NCBI GenBank assembly: GCA_949316495.1 | Contig: OX439005.1 | Coordinates: forward strand, 23,896,217 to 23,960,216 | Reading direction: 5' to 3' | Length of the DNA: 64,000 nt | From: Amphiduros pacificus | Taxonomy: Eukaryota > Annelida > Polychaeta > Phyllodocida > Hesionidae | In this document: piece by piece, positions 12,826 through 26,600 of the stretch | Numbering within the stretch: the first letter of the stretch is position 1 | Layout: each line of letters opens with the position of its first letter | Notes under the pieces: model-generated | What the model saw: the letters and a program-made list of their open reading frames with translations, nothing else | What the model was told of the DNA's origin: nothing | Database searches by the model: none | Translations under genes and position numbers: made by a program

Positions 12826-15800
12826 ATTTGCTCTCAAGTTTCCTTACTTAGTTTGTTCACTTAACATATTCCCTATCAACAACCTTTTTATATTACGTAA
12901 TGTGCATATATATGTACTGCACACAAAGAGAAAAATGTTCATCTCCAGATCATTAAAAGGAATATTATGATAAAATATCTTAGGGTAAATCAATTGTTTG
13001 AAGAGCAAGTTGCATTTTTGCAAAAGTACAAGATTGTGATGTTAGTTTTACAGAGAATGAGAGAATATTTTGCGGGAGCATATTATTACGCACAGAATGT
13101 ATGCGTATGCCTTGATAGAGAATCATATTTGCAAACCACCAGCCATACTTCTTTGATTTGTAATCTTGCAGACAATTAGACTTTGATATTTTTTAAGATT
13201 ATATATCAAAGGTTTGGCTGGAAAGAAAAAGGAAATATTTATTTTATATTTTGTCCATTGTACATGTTGAGTCACCAAAATGTTTTTAAAAACGTGACTG
13301 AATGGTTGGTATTGGGTTTATGATGAATATGTGTTCCCTGCCTAGAGAAAATATCCGTAAAATGAGGATTACCATGTATTACATGTACTCCTAACCAATA
13401 TATGGACATTATGCCAATATATTGGTTGGTAGACCACCAATTTCATTCATATTTCCAGATGTTCAAGCAAGCTCAGTCTTGTGATTTGTACAGTATTTAA
13501 TCGAACAGCATTTCACAAATGTACTTTTTGTAAGATAGTTAATTTTGATGTGCAAATGTTTGCCTTGTGATCTTAAAAGTAATTAATCTTAAAGGTAGAG
13601 CAGGTGTACCACTGAGGGTGATGCACCATTTACCAGACATCAGGAGAATATCTCTCTGTGTTATTGTTTGCATAGGATAATCATTAAGCTCTACATATAT
13701 TATAATAGTCATATCATGGTCACAATATATTTCTACCATAGGGATATGTGATCCTCGGACAAAGTGGTGTTTCATCAAAAGTGGTACACTTACTCTCTTC
13801 TGCATATAATGTATTTTGTATATAATGAATATAATCTGGTTGTGCAGAATATTTCTATCACAAGACAAGGGACCAGAGTAAACTCTGGACAGACAAATGC
13901 AAAAATCATCAATTGTTTAGTGAAATTTGCTGGTTCTCATTTGAATTTCATGAAATATTTATATAAATTAGATATGAATATTACTGTCAGGAATTAGATT
14001 TAATGTAGGCATGTAGTTCTTACACATCTTCACTTCATTCTTAAAATTATTTACATTAATCTGGGCCTCATTGGACCTCTTCAGAACTCAGCAGAAAAGT
14101 TTTCATATTTTTGTGATCTACAGTCTGGTAAATTTGAATAATATTTTTAACAAAGAAATGTAATTTTTTCCTCTTTCATTTTTTTTTCAGAAAGTAGATG
14201 GTGAAAATTGTCAAATGATAAATTGTTTTCCTTTGGTTCTGTGTCATGAGTTTTTTTTTTCATTATTATAGTTCAATGATCACTCCTTTTATTAATGATA
14301 TGATAATCACATAATTTGCATGCCATTTTTGCAGATAGAATTTTATACAATTGTTCAAAGAGTTGCTATGTAAACGAATGGTGCTGCCAAAGTATTGGTA
14401 ACGTTGTCGGATTTCACTAATAGTCTTTCATATCCACAACTTAGATTAGTCTGTAGTACAATGCCAGTCATATATCAAATTCGCTTTAATAGACACTTCA
14501 TGCCACCATTATTTGGTCACAGAAGTAATAGGTTTTTTATCATTAATTTGTTTTCCTCCACGATGTGGGCAGTTCTCTTGATGATGAGAGGCTCATTATT
14601 TGAATGGGATTGTGAGGTTTTCATTCTCTTGACATTGAGAGGTTCATAATTTCAGAGGGATGATAGATGTTCTAAATGTTGTAAAAAGAAGCTTTATTAA
14701 TTTGTCTTATATACAAATATATTGCCTTTGTTAGTTTGAAGTATAAGATGGAGCTCTAAGGATCAAATGTTGTATCCAATCATGTTGAATATTTCTTGTA
14801 ATTTGATTTGAAAAACATATCTGGCAGTGAGATATAATTAAGTGTATTTTAAATATATCTTGATATAGTGCTATTAATATATACCTGATATACAATGTAA
14901 AAGGCTGTTCATATATATAACTATTTTTTATGTTTTTGTATGGTATGAAGCTGAGGCTTTGACATTCCTCTTTGATACCTCATACGTGTGCCTAACTGTG
15001 CCCATAACTACAGAATACTAAATATTTTCACATCTTAATAGTAATAGTAGTTGATACACTCCAAATTACAACCTTCAAAACTGTTTTTTGTGATAACGTA
15101 TTTATTCAGTTAAATAAAATATGCAATAAAATAAAAAGATAGAAACACCTTTTAAATTTAGAAAGCTGGCATGCTACAATTTGCTGCATAGAAATGAAAG
15201 GTAAGAGATGGGGAATATATTTATAGAACAATAGTATGTTGTGTTGACAAGAGTTGTCAAATTTAATTGGTTTAAAAATATGCTTTTGTTTGATGAAAAG
15301 ATGTTTGTACATATTAAGGGAACTTAAATGAGTATATGGAACTTAATATAATGTAGATTAACACCACATCTATGATAGATCTATCTATCTATCTATCTAT
15401 CTGTAAATGTAATACAAAATACGAATTGTTTAATGATCAAGAAAAGAAAGGATATACAATATACTAGTATATATGCATGTGCCCAGAGAAAGCTTTTTAA
15501 TGATATTCATGATGCTTGTAGATATAAAAATTGTCCTTGATGTGCTGAAACTAATCTGTAAACCAGTGTTTTAGACATCACCAAATTGTGTTAAAGCTGT
15601 CTGGGTTATGTTCTAAGACATAACCACCTTTGCCTCTCACTGAAGGGTGAATTTATCTGTTATTGTGGCCAAATTCAAACTAAACTTGGTGCCCAACATG
15701 TAATGTCAGTACAATATTTAGACTAAATGCTCCTCTGGGCCAATCCCTCTCTGCTTGTCCCAGTCATGTTGAAGAGCAGCTTAACTGATTTGTGATTTCA

Positions 15801-16935
15801 TGTAATATTATCCTGGATTTTGTCACAGAAGGAATAGTAGTAACCCAACAGACCAACGCCTTGTGACTCACAAACTCATAACTGAACATTAATCCTCCAA
15901 CTGTTGAGTTCATAAAGTTGTCCCATACATGTATTTATTTATATATATATATATATATCTATAAATATCCCATTTATGATTATAGCTTATACTAGGTGTC
16001 ATTAATACCATCTTCACTGTCTCTGCTTATATTGGTCCTGAGGCGACACCAGAAAGTTTATAACGTATGTGCACATGTGAATAAATAAAGAGCATTATGT
16101 TTAGACAATTATTCAGAGATGCTTTATACAGGGAAGTCTGAAATGTGTTCATTTTGGAATTAAAATTATTGACTTAAATAAAGTTATGTCTCCTGATTTT
16201 GTATTTTTCCTTTATATTGCTTTTTGTTTGTCTTTGTACAAATAATTATTGTTACAAATTATCAATATTATTTTTAACTGAATACCTTTGAATTTGAAAA
16301 GTGAAATTTTCCCAATTCAAATATAAGTTTTCAATATTTTGTTTTGAAGAGTAAGATTGTTTGACGGGCTACAGGAAAGTAGTGCGCGATAACCTCCTAA
16401 TCCCCCTCCCCCCTTGTTATGCATGAAGATAACAAGATGCCCGAGAAATGGGACAATAAATGAATTGCATCATTTTATGATATAATGTTTCCTTGTTTTG
16501 TTAATGATATAAAAAGTAATGATAAGCATAATTTAAAGGATTTTTTTTACTTTAATATCACAGGCTCATCTTCACATTTCAATGATTGATTCCTTGCTTC
16601 CAAGATAAGTGTCACTTTAGCAGTCGATGGCAAAATATTTTCATGGTCTGCCTCGCTTCACATTTTGCTTTTAGAAAAATAAATATTCTTTTTCTTGGAT
16701 ACATTTTGCCAGAAGTGATCTTGATTGATAGAAGTATTTTAAAAGAATTTTTTCAAGTTGATATGTTGACTCAAGAGATCCAAAGAGCAACATTGAAAAT
16801 TGCCTTGGACCATTCTATGTTCTGTTGATTTCAACAGCAGACATCAGCTATATATGACAAAACTGGCTTCAGAACAGTTTTCGGCATCAAGATAACAAAT
16901 ATTGAGATGACTCTGCCCAGAACTGTGTGGACACC
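12826..16935. other. Dispatched 3' UTR and intergenic sequence
   Basis: No gene is recognised. The first poly(A)-signal-like hexamer after the stop is ATTAAA at 12952-12957. AATAAA does not appear until 15113-15118 and 15125-15130, so the transcript end is uncertain. A small inverted repeat (ACCAATATAT with ATATATTGGT) sits at about 13395-13430, and a short (AT)n at 15940-15958. Confidence 0.4.
15376..15402. repeat. (ATCT)n microsatellite
   Basis: About six tandem ATCT units lie in AT-rich non-coding sequence. Confidence 0.9.
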
Positions 16936-16998
16936 AACTCCACCAGAGGGCGATGTGGTGAACCTAATAGTTTGAGTGTGCCTCTGGTGGACAGTGTG
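16936..16998. repeat. Short hairpin repeat with CTCF-like arms, copy A
   Basis: The left arm CCACCAGAGGGCG (16940-16952) and right arm CCTCTGGTGG (16981-16990) are inverted repeats around a loop of about 28 bp. The whole segment of about 62 bp recurs at 43721-43789. The left arm fits the animal CTCF core consensus CCASYAGRKGGCR at all 13 positions. The right arm lacks one G of that core. Confidence 0.75.
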
Positions 16999-19134
16999 GT
17001 GTGGACGTTGGCACTGAGTGTGTGATGCCTACATCTGTGCTGATGACCTATCATTGTCTCTCCATGGATTCTATTTAGTACAGTTCAAGACATTCATGTG
17101 TGGAACAGAAGGTCAGTCTTGGTTAAATGAATCAAGCTTTTAAATTATTGAAGCTAATCTCACCTTAATTCCTGATCAGTTCTCCATAGATTTACATGTT
17201 GATGTATTATCTTTAGATTATTATGCATTCACTAGTATTTCTAGTGCAACAATTTAATGCAACAGACAAATCTTTATACGACAATTTATAGGTGTTTGTT
17301 GTGAGAGCCCTCTGGTGACAAATTTTATGAGGGAATACTTCCTTTTTTCATGCCAAAGTGGATTTAAAAAAAAAAAAAGTAAGGAAAATTTTCAAAGAGT
17401 TCTCTTTTCATTTAAACTTTCTATTCAGGATATAACACTTTACGACGTTTACATTTGTAATCAAACTATTGATTATTCCATAATCACGATGGAAATTTCT
17501 TTGGTATATTTGAAGCTACATTAAATTTTAAAAAGGGAAGTTGTAATATATCACTGCTCTAAGATTTTTTATCATATCACAATGTTGAAATGAAAAATTT
17601 CTGTAGTTTGTGGGATTATGATCAAGTGGATTTCCAAACAGCTTTGTAATAGTAAACTTCACAATATTTACTTTGATCCTCATTTCAAAAACATTAAGAG
17701 AATAACAGAGTTAAAGTTCACACTTGAACATTTAATAAATATTAAAATAGAAAATTTGTTTCACCTGGATCACATGGAATTTTCACACAAAATTGACATG
17801 GACACAGCTAAAAACAAGCCTTTCCCTATCGTGACACCTGCATAACCAATTTGCTTGTCTCAGTCAAGAAAATAATACTTTTTTGAAAGAAATATATTTG
17901 CAATCATATCTTATAATTCAAATACTCTAGTGCAGAGTCATTGATGCTTGGATTTATAGCAGGGAATGTATTTTCCCACAAAGTACGATTTTTGTTTATT
18001 TTCTTTTCTGCCATAAGGGAGCACTCATTGAAAATACCCATAAATGGTCATAATTAAGATTTTAATTTGAATACCAAACTTGAATTTGTGTTGCTCTGGC
18101 AAAACATAAAAATGTGAAAACAGCCAGTTTAATTTTAAAATTCCAACCAAGTATGCTCCAAGCATATAACTTGTTCATGGCCAAAGATTTAAAAAAAGAA
18201 AGCTTGATATTATTGCATCATCATCTTTTCATTTACCAAATTATTGCTGACACATAGAACTTTTTTTTAAATAAAATACTAGTGTTGAATAATATTTTAT
18301 CCTTTTTCATTGTTTTAAAATAAAGTCTATAATAGTTTACAATCAGTTGAGTTCCGTGCAAACATCCAGAGCTCTCTTTATATGGATATCTAAATTTGTT
18401 AACTTGGCACGTCAAACTTTTTTCGATTATAAGAAACTTACCGACTTGGGTGAGGTTTAACTGGATCAAGTGTGTGGGATTAAAAAGTGGAATAGTATTT
18501 TATGGGAGTGTGTTTATACATTGTGTCTAGGAATAAAGTCAATAGCTTGCAAGCTGCTAATACTGTGAATTTGAGACATTAAGGCATTCCTCTAAAAACA
18601 TAACATTTATTCAATCCAATCATTATTGATAAATAAACGATAATCATAATTTATTCTATTTTAAAGAATCTTACACTTTACAATCACATTTTAAGTCTAT
18701 AAAGGATAATGGGTATCTTTTTCAAAATGGCTATCTTTTTCAAAATTAAATATCTACAATGGATATTTGACTAACTACACCATTTTATGTACATGTAGAT
18801 ATTTCACTCATTTAAAATGTACAATTTGTTTATATGGCAATATGTATAGCCAGATAACTAATAATATCCTGCATAATACCAAAAAGTTAATTGAAATAAA
18901 ATAGATCTATATTTACATGAGAGATGGTAGTGTGTACTCTACTATTCCGGATATGAGCACTATTATGACTATTTAATAGATGGTAGATTATCACAGAATG
19001 TTTCAAATAGTGTTTTTGTGTAAGATATTTACAGAGTTTACATAATTCACTATAAAATTCCAGCCTTCACTGACTCTCAGTGGCACATATAGAACAATGT
19101 CTCTCACAGACATACAAGTGAAGTACAATGGAAA
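16999..19134. other. No gene recognised; probable 3' flank of the minus-strand gene
   Basis: This is AT-rich non-coding sequence. A single further CTCF-like core lies on the minus strand at 17307-17320 (plus-strand GAGCCCTCTGGTGA). Nothing else is recognised apart from candidate minus-strand poly(A) signals near 18606 and 18972. Confidence 0.4.
18972..18977 (-). terminator. Candidate poly(A) signal ATTAAA
   Basis: This is the nearest canonical-type hexamer downstream of the minus-strand stop codon at 19135. An AATAAA follows at 18606-18611. Which one is used cannot be told from sequence. Confidence 0.4.
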
Positions 19135-22100
19135 CTATCTGGCTTCCAATGTTTTTCTTCCTGTAAAATTAAAAGAAAAGTCGTTTAGAAGATATAAAGT
19201 GGTTAAAAAATATATCGTGCATTATATGCTGGTCAGAAACCTATGAATAGTCTTTTCGATATAGAATTAGATAATTCATTCAATATTTTTATGCAAATAT
19301 GCATTCATATGTATAAGTTTTAAATATATAATTTGAGGGGCAATGTTTTCGTTTGGTGTTCATACATAGATAAAATTTTCATAATTCAAGTGTTTTGTCT
19401 CCCTAGCATTAGCACATTTACCGGTATGTACTGGACAAGGTCTTTATCATAAAATAAAAACAATATTTTCATCCTGTCCTATATGATATTTTAATCTTTA
19501 TCATGTGATACGCATATTTACAATAGATGTGCAATTAAAACATATCAGAGAATATATCTAGTTGTTAATCCATTAATGACGTAAAGAACTGAATACAATT
19601 ACCTGTCATAGTAACTGGTTGTATGAAGTCAGACATCGCTGTGGATTCAAAGTTGTTTCCTGCAAACAAGTTGTCCTTGTTAATGGCTGCTTCCATGTTT
19701 TAAATTTCAATCTATACTATTGACATAAATATGATTTGCACTTTTTTTATACAATAAACAAAATAAGCACTTACGGCCAGAGGTATCAGTATGGAATAAA
19801 TGCGAAGATTCTACAGGTTTGGATGATATCTTCCTGTCCTGGTGAAGCATGTTCAGCTGTGCCTTAGTCATACTGGAATAGAGTAGAAGATCTTAAAGAA
19901 CACCAAGAAAGCTAAATCCACACAGGTTGTACTGATATGTTATGTATTATTACCATACAGATTGCATCAAAGAAGAATGAAAGAGAATTGAGTTAATCAT
20001 GGCATGTGCTAATATGATGTATGCAAATGTTAATTTATTATCCTTCAACTTTCGAGATAAAAAATTTACTTATTCACAGATCGGTTTTCAAAGATGGTTG
20101 TTATTTATTTAAAAGCTACTTATTTTGGTTTTAGTTTTTCTCACTACATTTCCAGGAACAATGACTGAGAAAACCACAATCAATGATCTTTCTACATTTC
20201 ATATCATATGATATATATTTAAAAGAGAATATTTTTTTTCTGAAATCTCGATTTCAAAATAATCTCGTTTAATTCTCGTTCAAGAAAGGTTTCAATGGCT
20301 TGACTATGTGAATAGTTGAGAGTTGCTTACTATCTTCTGCCCAGGGGCTGGTAGTCATTCTTCATGATGGAGGCGCTGTGGACAGGCAGGGCCGGCATGG
20401 AGGAAGTCAGCTGACGGTCCACCTTGGACACCTGGGTCTTGTTAAGCATGAAGAACAGGTCTGGTGTGAGGTCCTGCAGGTTGTCGCTGTGGTCATAATG
20501 CTTGAAGGCACTCTTGCCCGCAGACTCCTTCACTCCTGCCGGCGGGATGTGCTCGTCATTCACGGCTCTCCCCGTGAACTGCAGCTTGTGGCTGGAATCA
20601 AAGTTGGGAGCGACATATCCAACATCAAAGTGAGTTGCTAGTCCATCAGATTGCCGAGTTTTTGTGTGAAACTTTTTCGCCCTTCTCCTTTCCACTGAGA
20701 AGTCGCCCTCCATAAAGGCACCCGTGTACTGATACTGGAAGAAAAAATACTTGCATGTCACATATATTTTGTCCTTGCTTTATATGCGTGATGCAGAAAA
20801 TGTTTGTTTATATAAGAGAAACCACACTTAAAAGAGACTGAATCAGGCTGCCATCCATCCCGTGGATTTACATATTGATGTTGCTCCTGTACTTGAATTA
20901 ATGTGCCCCAGTATGACATGTCATGGTCATTAATAATTTACACAATGTAGAGAGCAATATTGAGGTAAATACAAAAATAGATTAACATGAGATCAATAGA
21001 CCATGTAGTAAATTAGATAAATATCACTTAAATATCACTAAAAAATTGTCAATTAAAAGAAGATAAATGTCACTTAAATAAACAAATGATATTTTTTGGT
21101 GCCTTTGTCAAAGATAAATATCACTTAAATAAAAAATTGTTAATATCTGGGATTAAAAGAAGATAAATATCACTTAAATAAAAAAATGATATTTTTGGTG
21201 CCTTTATTAAAGATAAATATCACTTAAATAAAAAAATTGTTAATACCTGGGATTCTGTGGGTTTAACCTTTGGCACTGCATAAGGTAAAACTACTTCCGT
21301 TTCCAAATAGTTGTATTCAGGCCTTGGTTCCTTACGAGGAGCCATGGCTTTAAATCCCCCTGGCGCTGTCAGGAAGTCTTCATGCATTACTGGAAAATAA
21401 TAATGCACGATTCTCATAAATCAGACTGTATGTGATCTTCTCAACATAAATATAAAGCTTTGTTTCATCCATGTAATTTGCCATTACATCAAATAATACA
21501 ATGCAATTAAAAAAAAACAAATTATTTTTGTAGTGTTCAGACCAATATGAACCAAGTAAAAGGCAGGATAACTCACAGGATTTCTGCCTGTCGCCCTTGT
21601 GTTTTCCTTTGTCCAGTGAGAATAGTACATGGTCAGTACTGTGCAATTCAATGTTCTTGGCCATCTTAGCTGCTAAATCTGAATTCTAAAAATGTACGAA
21701 TATTTCTCAGTACTGGTCAATCAAACAGCAATAATTAAAAAGGAAAGTAAAAACAATAAACTGGGATATGGTACTCTCACTGTTTCTAAATATATATTCT
21801 ACGAATAGAAAGAAATTATTATGCAGTAAATCAATGAAGAGATCAATGATACATTGTCCACTATTGAAGGTAGATATATATATAGAAAGTCAAGTAAAGA
21901 CAAGGCATTGCATTACCTGTGACTGAGCCATTAAGTTTGTGTGTTGCCCATGCTCAGTGCCTGCTGTTGTGGGTCCTGTCCCTTCATTATGAGGATCTCG
22001 TTGTAAAACCTGGAATCACCATAACACACAAAGAGAATTAATCACTTTGATGATTTGATTGCATTTACAAGTATATTCGCTATCTAGGTCGCCTGAGAAA

Positions 22101-23619
22101 AGGAAAGCAGAGAACAAACAAAGGGGTGTAGGATAAGGTATTCATTCCAACCTGGAATCGATAGAATACCTTAACGGTTATTTTACAAATCTTGTATTTC
22201 ACATGATAGTGGAATGTTTTGCCATCAGTTCACTTCTTTTGCACATGTATCTCTTCTATGCTAATCGAACTTTAACCCTTTGATAATTTGTAAACCTTTC
22301 ATGGAAAAGAAACCATTTTTGTTTTGTTTGAGTAAAAATAAACAGTATGATATTAATAATAGGAACTTGTTAAAATTGTGTTATATCTTTGCGTTATATC
22401 TATGGGAATATATCCTTATCTGGTGTATATATGTGTCAACCAGTCCAGTGACATCTCATTTTGACAATACTCTCACTTTTAGATCAATTTATGTCATTTT
22501 TCACAGAAGGGATGGTGACTAAATTCGACAATAATTAATCATATCTGTAAATCTTTTGAAAACCTACTTGAGCAGTCAAACTCTCATGCTTTTATGTGAA
22601 TATGCATAAAAATACATTGCAAGTGATGATGCATAGGAATTTTTTTTCTCCAGATTTCTCATGATTGAATCTGTAATTGAGTTAAGAAGGAAGCTTGCCT
22701 GTCCTCCGGCCGGGGCTGATGCCAGACCTGGGTACTCTCTCCTTGTCTGTGTTCCTGGCTCATAATCCTTGCTGTACATAGACGAAGGCTTATCAAATTC
22801 ACTCCCCAGCTAAATTGGAAAAAAACAGTATATCAATGCTTATACATACTTCATTGAATCCTAATAGCCACTCGTCCCCAATATCTATTATAATTACAAC
22901 ATAACATTTAGATTTTTTTTACTTTTCCCAATGCTATCCCTTCCATTCTGTTGCTTTAAAAGGTCAAATATACATAATCATTGAAGGATACATTATTATA
23001 AGGAAACTCACGAAGAAATGAGCTGATGTTTGATCATTCTTCCCATAGGCTGCCTCTGAAAGATAAAAGATATTGCAAAATTATAAAAAAAAACCCTGTG
23101 AGACATATTCCTTAATGATTTATTTTCATCTTTTATCTCTCATTTGAAAACCTCATTTCATTTTCATTCATTTTAATTTACCTTTGGGCTATATTCTTAT
23201 AACTTATTAGATTCAATCTTGGCAGTGGTGGTTTTATTACCTTGGAACTTGAGGGGCACATCGTTCTGCAGGGTGTGCCCTATAAGACTGGACATAACGG
23301 GGTGGATCTTAGACATGCCTCGGTCCGCCGCTGACATATTCTCCTTGTCATCCTCGGTATAGGGAATGTGGCTGGTCTTACCATAGTCCAGGTGGTGGAT
23401 GGAGGCGGTCCCCTGCACTGAAACATCAATCACGCACTCATAAAACATCAATCATGCAGTCATAAAACACCAATCATGCACTTATTAAACTTCAGTCATG
23501 CACTTATGCATTCAAGATATCTTTTCTTTCTGCAAAACAACCCTCATGTCAATTACTACAAGCAGAAAGAATTTAATTTATAAATATAAGTTAAATAAGT
23601 TAAATATACCTGCCCGCCC

Positions 23620-23651
<32 letters not shown>

Positions 23652-26600
23652 GTCTGAAAATGTTGTGTATGTATATTTACGGTAATTGTTATAGTCTCCG
23701 GTCCTGAAGACGGCTGACTGCCACTCTTGGTCCCTCATGAACTTAGTATTGAGGCGAGCTTCCTTCATCATGTCGACCAGCCCGGGCTCCGACCTGCTGC
23801 CGAACAGCGGCGCCGAGTGGCTGTAAGACCGACGGTTCTCAGACTGGTACCTGCACGATATAAAGCAAATCATAAAGCTGAGCACTTAAAATGTTTATCT
23901 TGTATTAATCTTTGTTCTGAATGAACAAAATGTTCAATTTTGCATATGCAATTTTTTCATGATAGATTGAATTATACATGTGTTTTTATTCATTCAAATA
24001 TTATTTCAAGCTGCCAATTTCGAAACTACATTGACACATAGAATTATATAGACAAGACATCACCACGACCTAACCATAATTTTCTGTCTATTTTTCAAAT
24101 TTTATTAGTAATATTTGAAAATTTGAAAATTTATAAAATAAACAGAAAAAAAAAGAAATGAATGAATGAATTAGAAAATAAAATAAAAAATATATAAAAA
24201 AAAAATAAAAAATAAAAAATAAAAAATAAAAAATAAATAAAAGCTGAGATTGGGAAGAATAAACCTACTGAGTTTTATCAGCGCCTATCAGGATACTGAC
24301 GTCTCTTTTCTTGCGCACTCTGTCAAAATTGGCTTCTGGGAGGGACACCTTACATGTGTTTATTTTGGGAAAAGCTGGGCCTTCCGTTTTCTTTTTAGGG
24401 AAAGATGTATTATATTCTGTCGTATTTCCTAAATCCCTGTGTTCAGAATATTGAGGCGCCATATCCTACAAAAGAAGAACAACTGTGTATGTTTGAAGAG
24501 ATTTTTAACTGCTTGTTTGAGGTAGAGCTCGATCAACGTCGGGTCGCCATGTTCTAATGTCAAAGCTTACGTCACAGCTTGGCTACCTATATCCCAGAGG
24601 AACGCAGTACCTGCGAATGCATTCGCCTTTCGTGCCCCATTGCTTCTTTTTATTCTCCACACCAAAAACTTTTTAAAAAAACATTGGTTCCACACCAAAA
24701 ACTTTCCTTTCAAAGGTAATGACGCGTAATGAATAAAATGTACTTCAATTTTCTTTTGAAAACATATTTATCTGTATATCTATCCTTACCATGACATTTT
24801 GCACTTTAGGTATACTAGCTATTGTCGCAATATATGCACCGGACTTGACATGAATTATAAAATAACAGTTAAGTGCACACGAACCGTTTTCCAATGATGC
24901 GATAGTGTGCACATTTAAAGCATGTATCTCTATTGACTGATTGCTTGTGAACACATGACAAACATTTATATATATAATAGGAGATGTGCATAGTCAATAC
25001 TTACCGGCCAATGTACTGTGTTGTCTGGCACCACCACTTCTGGCTACAACAAATACAATGCTATTACAGGCAAGAACAAAAATATTCAGAATAATGTTCC
25101 TTATGCCTCGTTCATACACACATGTACAAGTATATATATTGATTTTCCGCATTTCTGGAAATACCCATATTGTTTATAACAACTGTTATGCCATGTGTCT
25201 GAACTAAGAGTAGCACCACGAAATCCTCAACTTAAAGGTTTTGTCAATCCGGGTAATGAAATCAAGATCCAGTTTATTTGAATTATGAGTAGATATAATT
25301 GTGTGACATTTGTTCAGCCCTAAAAGTGATTATAAATGTTATTAAATGAGTAGTGGCTCTTGGTGTCAAGAATGTTATGGATACAGATAACAATGCAACT
25401 ATATATTTTTATTGAATGTTACCTTTGGTGCATTGAGTGGTACATAGTCGTCCTTGGCCGTGGATCCCTGGTAGGGCTCTGTGGGGATGGGACCACCTTC
25501 CGCTCTCATCTCAAAGTGAGTGTGCAACTGAAATATATACAAACATATATCAATTAAAATATATTCATATGTTGCAGCTCTTTGATTACAATGGAATATA
25601 TATTCCATACCTTGAAAAAACCCACATTTTTTTATATTATTCATAAAAACAGCTCTATGAAATAAACAAAATGCCCATTCCTTTATAGTAACAAACGTTA
25701 ATTGCAGAAGTACTGTGAATTTGGGAGGAAAGGGCTTGCAATTCATATATGAAATGGGAAGCTCTATTTTTGTCACAAATATAATATTCATATTCATTAA
25801 GATGGCATTTGCTTAATCGAATTGGGGGAAATTTGTCGAATCATGGTGACACATAATTAAACTCTATCCTAAATCAAACAGGAAATTAGGCCAAAGTTCT
25901 GATCGATGCATGTTTTTTAAAAGCCATATTTTCGAAGATTTTTGGTGGTCAAAGAAGGATGTTCTACAAGTGGTGGACAATATATATAACAATTAGAGTA
26001 TGAAACAACATGAAATGCTTGAACTGTATGCCACTAAACAGAGAGGTATTTGCTGGCTGAATGATTTGCTTGTAGAAACAACCTTTTCAACACTACTTAG
26101 GCTTTACGACAGTCAGATAGAAGCATGCCAATGGAAATCAAGCCCTACGCTTTTTGAAGAGTAACTGGAGATATTTATTTTACATTATCACACAAAAATG
26201 ATAAAACAAACAGGATCCTTTGATAGCCAATCATGGAACACTGGCTGGACTGAGAGGCTGGTTGAATGAATAATTGATATTGAGATTTGAGGGCTCAGCT
26301 TCTTCTGCCACGATGGCACCTGTATTTGGCTGGCTCAGATCCCACTTAATCATTTCCTATTCCACACAGAACCTGCACCTTGGCATGCCAAGTACTGGCC
26401 ACTTTTAATTAATTCTAGGCCAAAGATTTGGTTCTTCTGGGCCTAACTTTGGTTCTTCTGATGCAAATCTACTCGAAATAAGTTCTTACACTACAAATGC
26501 TGTTCTTTTTTCTTTTCTTTTTTTTCTACATTTTAGTTCATCTGCATGAAGTCATTGCCACAATTGGGTGTCTTTCGTGTATCATTATAAGTAAATAAAA

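Noticed and set aside
13539-13868. 109-codon minus-strand frame downstream of Dispatched
   Set aside because: It has no coding-like composition or splice context and is probably chance in the 3' flank.
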